In this document: positions 59,509 through 64,000 of the stretch, in pieces
Numbering within the stretch: the stretch's first letter is position 1
Layout of the letters: every line of letters starts with the position of its first letter
Notes under the pieces: generated by a model
Seen by the model: only the letters and a program-made list of their open reading frames with translations
The model's database searches: none
What the model was told of the DNA's origin: nothing
DNA from: Blautia sp.
Lineage (GTDB): Bacteria > Bacillota > Clostridia > Lachnospirales > Lachnospiraceae
Assembly: GCA_026169535.1 (NCBI GenBank)
Contig: JAPFCU010000071.1
Span: forward strand, 1 to 64,000
DNA length: 64,000 bases
Reading direction: 5' to 3'
Program-made: the position numbers and the translations under genes

Positions 59509-60243
59509 CTAAAGACTGATCAGAACGGCTGCGGTCATTCCCACGATCATACTGACTGCGACGCTGAAATTTTCCAGCCATTCCATTTTTTTCTTTACGA
59601 TCAGATATTCAAAAACTGCCATTGTCAGTGCGGAAACACCTGCCACCATAAGAGGCAGATGATTTTTGAACGCAGTCCATGTACCTACATAAGAACCGAT
59701 ATACGCGCTGCAAAGGCCGATAAACATAGCAATAGTCGCATAAGCTCCAAAACCTGGACGGTTGCCTTCTGCCTTTTTCTCTTTTTTCTGAAACCTGGTC
59801 AGATATTTTTTCAGGCCAAAGATACAGCAGGTGATACCACTTAAAATCCCCGCTGTCATTACAAGGGCAATGGTGGTAAATGCTGCTATGGACATTTCAC
59901 TTACCTTCAGTCCGGAAAGTCCCATACTGGTAGCAGCTATCTCCGCCACATTCAGTTCATACTGAAGAGCCCCTACAACGGAAAGTCTCAGCCAGGACAG
60001 CGGCACTCCAAGGCTCCCGCTGAGTGCGATCACACCCAGAAGTATGCTGACGCCTGGAAGAATGGAAAAAGTAGCGCTGGACATGATCGCTCTTCGCATC
60101 ACTTTTTTGTCCATTCCAATAGCAATCCCCGCCCGGTAGCTTTTTACCAGAAACCACACACACATGATCAGGATAAACAATAAAACTCCGCCCACGATCA
60201 GATAAAAGGGCAGGCTGTTTACCTGTTTCAGATACTCGTTCAT
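59509..60243 (-). CDS. DUF5058 family membrane protein
   Basis: A 244-residue integral membrane protein that matches the DUF5058 pattern. The N-terminal helix is followed by YRAGIAIGMDKKVMRRAIMSSATFSILPGVSILLG (in pieces) and GVPLSWLRLSVVGALQYELN; about six helices in all. DUF5058 has no proven function, but it occurs with peptidases and amidohydrolases, which suggests transport of their substrates. ATG 60243 follows GGGAGG; longer frames lack a site. First gene of the three-gene unit with its membrane partner and the M20 hydrolase. Confidence 0.85.
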   Translation of the reverse strand: MNEYLKQVNSLPFYLIVGGVLLFILIMCVWFLVKSYRAGIAIGMDKKVMRRAIMSSATFSILPGVSILLGVIALSGSLGVPLSWLRLSVVGALQYELNVAEIAATSMGLSGLKVSEMSIAAFTTIALVMTAGILSGITCCIFGLKKYLTRFQKKEKKAEGNRPGFGAYATIAMFIGLCSAYIGSYVGTWTAFKNHLPLMVAGVSALTMAVFEYLIVKKKMEWLENFSVAVSMIVGMTAAVLISL

Positions 60244-60309
60244 CTCTTTTCCTCCCTGTTTTGTATCATTTAGTTTTCGTTGTACTAGTTTACCACATCT
60301 CAGCGCAAA

Positions 60310-60357
60310 AAAACAGAGTCTGTCGTCCATGATGCTCAGGATAACAGACTCTGTTTT
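60310..60357. terminator. Terminator after the racemase gene
   Basis: AAAACAGAGTCTGT (60310-60323) and ACAGACTCTGTTTT (60344-60357) are perfect complements; seven T follow on the reverse strand. Confidence 0.9.
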
Positions 60358-60384
60358 ACTGTTCGCAGCAACGATGTTGTGCTG

Positions 60385-61035
60385 TTATTTTTTCAAATAC
60401 TCAAAATACGCAAATAGACCTTCTGCCATTACCGGATCGATTACCGGAAGACCGGTAGCTTCCTCCAGCTCCTTTGCGATTCCGATGGTTGCCATCCCGG
60501 TACATGCAAGTGCAAGAACCTGTGCTCCCTGTTCTTTTAATTTACATGCCATGTCTACTGCGCTCTGTCGGCCTTCCGGCGTCATAAGATCAAGAGTGCT
60601 GTCAACTCCATCCGGTTTTCCCAGGATCATCTGATCCGGGATCATTCGTACATATGCTCTCGGGGCATAGTCGGTGATTCCAAGAACTCCGATTTTTTCG
60701 CCATATTTGAGAGCAAGAGCTACAGTGGTCTCTCCTCCTCCTGTAACTGGTATACCAGGAAGAGCTTCTCGTATCTCCTCCACGCCGGGATCGTCTGCAC
60801 AGCTGACAATGATCATATCCGCATCTTTAAAACTTTTGGCAGTTGCCACGATCTTTGGTACTGCAATTTCTCCAAGTTCCGGAGTATGGATTCCTTCATA
60901 CTGATCCGGAATACATTTTGTTTCGATCTGCAGCTGAGGAAAATAAGATTTCAGCTGCCTTTCATGTGCAAGCAGTACATCTTCATTTTCTGTAGTCAGT
61001 ACTCTGATCAGACCGATCTTAAATTTCTTGTCCAA
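60385..61035 (-). CDS. Asp/Glu/hydantoin racemase superfamily protein
   Basis: A 216-residue protein with the two-cysteine racemase layout: IIVSCADDPG (first Cys near residue 82) and LALACTGMAT (second, near 177). This points to a hydantoin- or aspartate-racemase-type cofactor-independent reaction. The exact substrate is unknown. TTG 61035 is chosen since AGAGAGG lies about eight bases before it; a GTG at 61044 overlaps that site. It is the last gene of the DUF917-DUF1177-AroM transcript. Confidence 0.85.
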   Translation of the reverse strand: MDKKFKIGLIRVLTTENEDVLLAHERQLKSYFPQLQIETKCIPDQYEGIHTPELGEIAVPKIVATAKSFKDADMIIVSCADDPGVEEIREALPGIPVTGGGETTVALALKYGEKIGVLGITDYAPRAYVRMIPDQMILGKPDGVDSTLDLMTPEGRQSAVDMACKLKEQGAQVLALACTGMATIGIAKELEEATGLPVIDPVMAEGLFAYFEYLKK

Positions 61036-61050
61036 AAAAGCCACCTCTCT

Positions 61051-61995
61051 TTATACGAGGAATACCCCATCCTCGATTACTTTTACATCGTCCAGATACA
61101 AGGTAGGGCGGAGGATAATGCCGTCCATATGGCACTCTGCCTTGTTTACTCCGCCAAAGGAAGTATTGGTTCCAAATGCGATGTGCACTGTTCCATATAC
61201 TTTTTCATCTTCCAGGATAATTCCGTTTAATACAGCCGCTTCATTTGTTCCGATACCCAGCTCACAGAGTGTTCCGTTTGTTTCATTTTTCAGGAGAACA
61301 TCCAGATTTTCGCTTTTTTCTCCTGTTACAGAACGGAGCTTTCCGCCGGAGATTACCATATGAAGAGGGCTGTCCAGCTTTCCGATACCTACCATGGAAC
61401 CGTCTATGATCATTTCCCCCTCAGAACCATCCTCCAGAGGTGCAATATAAGCCTCTCCGGAAGGAAGATTTCCGCATTTTCCCGGTTCCCGATATACTCC
61501 CGGACTTGGAACACCGTCTCTTCCATTTATATTGATGGTCAGAACATGCCCATCTTTTTCAATTTTTGCCACAGAAGCCTTTGAGAGCATTTCTGTAACC
61601 ACAGCCGTCAGTTTTTCTACTTTGGAATAATCTGCTGTCATTGCTCCCTGAGAAAACATTTCCTCTGTGATACCGGGCATGGTGGCCACCCTTGTCCCGG
61701 CTTTGGCTGCCTCTATTCTGGCATTGGTATGAGTCAGAGACTGAGCAGTAGGCGCGATCACCACATCTGCGCTTTTCATAGCTGCTGCCACTGCCTTTGG
61801 AGGCTCCTGTCCGCTGAGTTCTCTCTCATTCATTACCATAAGAAGCCTTTCGCAGCCCAGATTTCCTGCCGCCTCATAAATTGCTTCTCCAATTTCTTTT
61901 CTGGTATTATCGGTTACGATAAGTACCTCTTCTCCCTTTTTTACTGCTAGGCAGGAGGAAAGAACCCCTTCCGCTGTCTTTACTAACTGATTCAT
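61051..61995 (-). CDS. Short M29-like aminopeptidase
   Basis: A 314-residue protein related to thermophilic aminopeptidases (M29). The metal-site pattern of that family can be traced: Glu in NLPSGEAYIAP, Glu in CELGIGTN, His in GTVHIAFGTN, and His and Asp in KAECHMDGIIL. Classical M29 enzymes are about 400 residues, so this form has a reduced N-terminal domain. In this context it may act on a small modified amino acid or dipeptide rather than on peptides at large. Confidence 0.82.
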   Translation of the reverse strand: MNQLVKTAEGVLSSCLAVKKGEEVLIVTDNTRKEIGEAIYEAAGNLGCERLLMVMNERELSGQEPPKAVAAAMKSADVVIAPTAQSLTHTNARIEAAKAGTRVATMPGITEEMFSQGAMTADYSKVEKLTAVVTEMLSKASVAKIEKDGHVLTININGRDGVPSPGVYREPGKCGNLPSGEAYIAPLEDGSEGEMIIDGSMVGIGKLDSPLHMVISGGKLRSVTGEKSENLDVLLKNETNGTLCELGIGTNEAAVLNGIILEDEKVYGTVHIAFGTNTSFGGVNKAECHMDGIILRPTLYLDDVKVIEDGVFLV

Positions 61996-62023
61996 TTTCT
62001 TTGCTCCTTTTTACGCATATCTC

Positions 62024-62698
62024 TTACAGATCCGTAAGTTCAGAAACTACACGGGCAAGAAGTGTTCTTGGGAGAACTACTTTTTTTCCGGTTTTTTCTG
62101 CAAACATACGCTTCATTTCCTGTGTATACCCAATACAGTCCAGGACGATAAGATCACCATCCATGTTTTTCACCTGTTCTGCGGCCTCCTCCAGAGCATC
62201 CCATTCTCCATAGGGAGATGCTGCAACTGCTTTTACCTGATCCACATATTTTTTCCATTTTTCTTCACACTGTGCAGTCTGTAAAGGTGATGGCGTCATA
62301 CAGATGATGCTGGATTTTTTTGTCATCAGAGGCACCAGTCTGTTCAGAAGCTCGCAGGGATAGATCAATGGAATATTTTTTGCAGAAAGACTTTCCGGAA
62401 AACTTCCCGTACAGAACATCATTACTAAGGCACATCCCTCTTCTTCCATTTTTGTAATGGCATTCTGAAGCCTGGGAAGAATATGACGTTCTGCAAAGGT
62501 TACAGAGCTTCCGTCTGTAAGCCTTGACACCAGAACATAATCTTCCGGTCCCGGTGCAAAGGTTTCGATTTCTTCTCTAGTGAGGCCGTCCAGCCCTCCT
62601 GCCTGCACCAGCTCCAGAGAATCGTCAAAAAGTCCCATAATATCTTTCGTGACATCCACTCTGGGAGACTGTCCGATGGTAATTGCGCCGATTTTCAT
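62024..62698 (-). CDS. aroM: AroM family protein
   Basis: A 224-residue AroM protein: KIGAITIGQSPRVDV at the start, AGGLDGLT, MMFCTGSFP and VLDCIGYTQEMK. The paired cysteine-containing motifs (FCTG and LDCIGY) and the overall fold resemble the Asp/Glu racemase superfamily. The E. coli aroM function is unknown. It starts 12 bases after DUF1177. In this cluster it may be a second racemase- or isomerase-like enzyme; that is inference. Confidence 0.87.
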   Translation of the reverse strand: MKIGAITIGQSPRVDVTKDIMGLFDDSLELVQAGGLDGLTREEIETFAPGPEDYVLVSRLTDGSSVTFAERHILPRLQNAITKMEEEGCALVMMFCTGSFPESLSAKNIPLIYPCELLNRLVPLMTKKSSIICMTPSPLQTAQCEEKWKKYVDQVKAVAASPYGEWDALEEAAEQVKNMDGDLIVLDCIGYTQEMKRMFAEKTGKKVVLPRTLLARVVSELTDL

Positions 62699-62710
62699 AG
62701 GAACTCCTCC

Positions 62711-63649
62711 TTATTCGTTTCCGAGAGTCTGGAAATGTTTCAGATCTCCATAAAGTTTAATCAGTCTTGCATATTCTTCTTCATCATAGAATTTACACTG
62801 GCCTTTGCCAAATGCCTTTGCAACTTCAAGCATAAAGCGTGCTGCCTCTTCTACATCTGAAGCATGGGTAGCTCCTGTAGCACATCCCGGTACCATGGTT
62901 TCTGCTGTAATCGCCACACCTACTACCGGTGCATTGGTTGCGGTGCATGGCTGAAGAACACTGTTGATATGATGTACATCATTTCCATATGGTGTGATAT
63001 CCTGCAGAGCCAGCGGGAACACATAAGGAAGTTTTCCGGTTGTGATCTGCATAAGATCCAGAAGATCCTCAGAGGTTCTTAAAATATAGCCTTCTTTTAC
63101 AGTTGGAGAAATAGCAAATCCTCTTGTGTTGATCACACGGTTGCCTTTGGTTGTATCAACAGACAGGATGGCATCCAGTTCAGGAGAAACCTCTTCTCTG
63201 TTTACCTGAGACATTTCTACCGGAGATCCCATAAACGGAACAGGATCATGAGGTGCAGTCGGTGCATCCGGGCAGATATGTGTGGAAATAAATACGTCAC
63301 CTTCCAGGAAATCTCCTTTGTTCTGCATATCAAGAAGCTTTGCTGCAAGAGCAACCGCACAGAGAGCGCCGTCGCCGTCAGAGACAAAGCCGATTCGTTC
63401 CGGACGTGCACCGATACCGCCAAGACGTCCCAGAAGACCAATGGTAGGAGCGTCTCCGCCGTTCATTTTTCCTCTGGTTCCCGGAATACGCACTTTCAGC
63501 ATATCAGTACTTCCTTTTGGTCCAACAAGTTCATAAACTTCAATATTTGCATCCGGTTTGATACCAAGAAGATATTCCTTTACTTTTTCTCCGGTTACAT
63601 AGGTGCTGTCAAGCACTTCATAAGCATCAATAATGTGTTTCATTAACAT
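62711..63649 (-). CDS. DUF1177 family protein
   Basis: A 312-residue DUF1177 protein with no established role. Visible features include RIGFVSDGDGALCAVALAAKLL near 82-103 and STHICPDAPTAPHDPVPFMGSP near 121-142, both rich in Asp and His. They recall the spaced metal ligands of M20/M28-type hydrolases; this resemblance is weak. ATG 63649 sits eight bases after AGGAGG. The family is repeatedly found beside AroM and DUF917. Confidence 0.85.
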   Translation of the reverse strand: MLMKHIIDAYEVLDSTYVTGEKVKEYLLGIKPDANIEVYELVGPKGSTDMLKVRIPGTRGKMNGGDAPTIGLLGRLGGIGARPERIGFVSDGDGALCAVALAAKLLDMQNKGDFLEGDVFISTHICPDAPTAPHDPVPFMGSPVEMSQVNREEVSPELDAILSVDTTKGNRVINTRGFAISPTVKEGYILRTSEDLLDLMQITTGKLPYVFPLALQDITPYGNDVHHINSVLQPCTATNAPVVGVAITAETMVPGCATGATHASDVEEAARFMLEVAKAFGKGQCKFYDEEEYARLIKLYGDLKHFQTLGNE

Positions 63650-63663
63650 AAGTATGACCTCCT

Positions 63664-64000
63664 TTATTTATTAAGATAGCTGATCAGTTCTTTTTTTATT
63701 ACGTCTTCAGTGGCTTTCAGAAGTTCCGGTGCATACATTGCAGGGGAAAGCTTCAGATTCTTTTTCTCCGTAGCTATTACGTAAACCTCAAGACCTTCTT
63801 CCATCATGGCAGTTGTCACCGGCTCGCCGGTCTCGGCATTGATCGTCATGATCAGATCCGGGAAGGTTGCCAGACGGACACCGTCTTTTTCCGCTGTTGC
63901 GTATTCATTCCAGAAAGTAAGCTCACATCCGTCTACTGTTGCATAGCCCACATCAAAACCACCTGTGGTCTCAATGGAGAAATTTTCTACTTTTCCTTTT
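63664..64000 (-). CDS. DUF917 family protein, C-terminal part (partial)
   Basis: The last 112 residues or so of a gene that continues beyond the window. The sequence TTGGFDVGYATVDG, then ATFPDLIMTINAETGEPVTT, matches the C-terminal beta domain of DUF917. That family is now linked to S-methyl thiohydantoin desulfurase, an enzyme of ergothioneine breakdown, though most members act on unknown compounds. A GTG at 63949-63951 is internal; the frame is open to the window edge. DUF1177 follows after about 14 bases. Confidence 0.8.
   Translation of the reverse strand, partial: KGKVENFSIETTGGFDVGYATVDGCELTFWNEYATAEKDGVRLATFPDLIMTINAETGEPVTTAMMEEGLEVYVIATEKKNLKLSPAMYAPELLKATEDVIKKELISYLNK

Overview
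The window looks like chromosome from a low-to-mid GC Firmicute, most probably a Lachnospiraceae-type gut Clostridium. The grounds are Gram-positive gene orders (rplU-prp-rpmA-obgE-yhbY-nadD-yqeK-rsfS; yggS-sepF-ylmH-lspA-rluD; mreBCD-PBP2-minDE-rodA), an L27 with a cleavable N-terminus next to its Prp protease, a tetrahydrofolate riboswitch, GGAGG ribosome sites with some TTG/GTG starts, and strong sigma-A promoters. No tRNA, rRNA, CRISPR array or intact mobile element was seen. Most of it is ordinary, well-packed core genome.

Layout. 1-572: tail of a probable IS66-type transposase and an AT-rich decayed gene. 573-2051 (-): ugd with an added N-terminal helix-turn-helix domain. 2303-4343 (+): two tandem paralogues of unknown function (Cys-pair motif plus membrane helices). 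4384-8733 (+): ribosomal L21/L27, Obg and NadD operon behind an L21-type leader. 8832-9452 (-): lexA. 9574-15732 (+): cell-division/cell-wall operon (HlyD-like protein, yggS, sepF, ylmH, aroB, lspA, rluD). 15805-18627 (+): cytidylate-kinase-like protein, dtd and a secreted M23 endopeptidase with wall-binding repeats. 18847-19908 (+): XerC-like recombinase preceded by nested inverted repeats. 19924-22942 (-): folate operon folE-HD-folP-folBK with THF riboswitch and terminator. 22955-28043 (-): cyclase-family hydrolase, small P-loop protein, GH95 glycosidase and DegV, each with its own promoter. 28213-37633 (-): rod-shape and division cluster from radC and an MreB-like protein through mreC, mreD, PBP2, minD, minE, rodA and a D,D-carboxypeptidase; minC is missing. 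37730-47639 (-): mutS, mutL, miaA, a PLP lyase and two FAD oxidoreductases. 47754-52668 (-): five-gene peptide/nickel-type ABC importer. 52884-54209: DUF2726 protein, GNAT acetyltransferase and a gene-poor stretch. 54210-64000 (-): peptide or modified-amino-acid catabolism, with Xaa-Pro, M28 and M20 peptidases, a DUF5058 membrane pair, an Asp/Glu/hydantoin-type racemase, an M29-like aminopeptidase, AroM, DUF1177 and the C-terminus of a DUF917 (S-methyl-thiohydantoin desulfurase-like) protein.

The part most likely to hold undescribed biology is the block at 57452-64000, which combines a DUF917 protein, DUF1177, AroM, a racemase, a shortened M29-like aminopeptidase, a DUF5058 membrane pair and an M20 hydrolase. 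It has the parts expected of a pathway for a hydantoin-like or otherwise modified amino acid. Other leads are the HD-domain protein in the folate operon (a candidate for the missing dihydroneopterin triphosphate phosphatase), the HTH-Ugd fusion, the min locus without minC beside a divergent MreB, and the inverted repeats before the recombinase gene.
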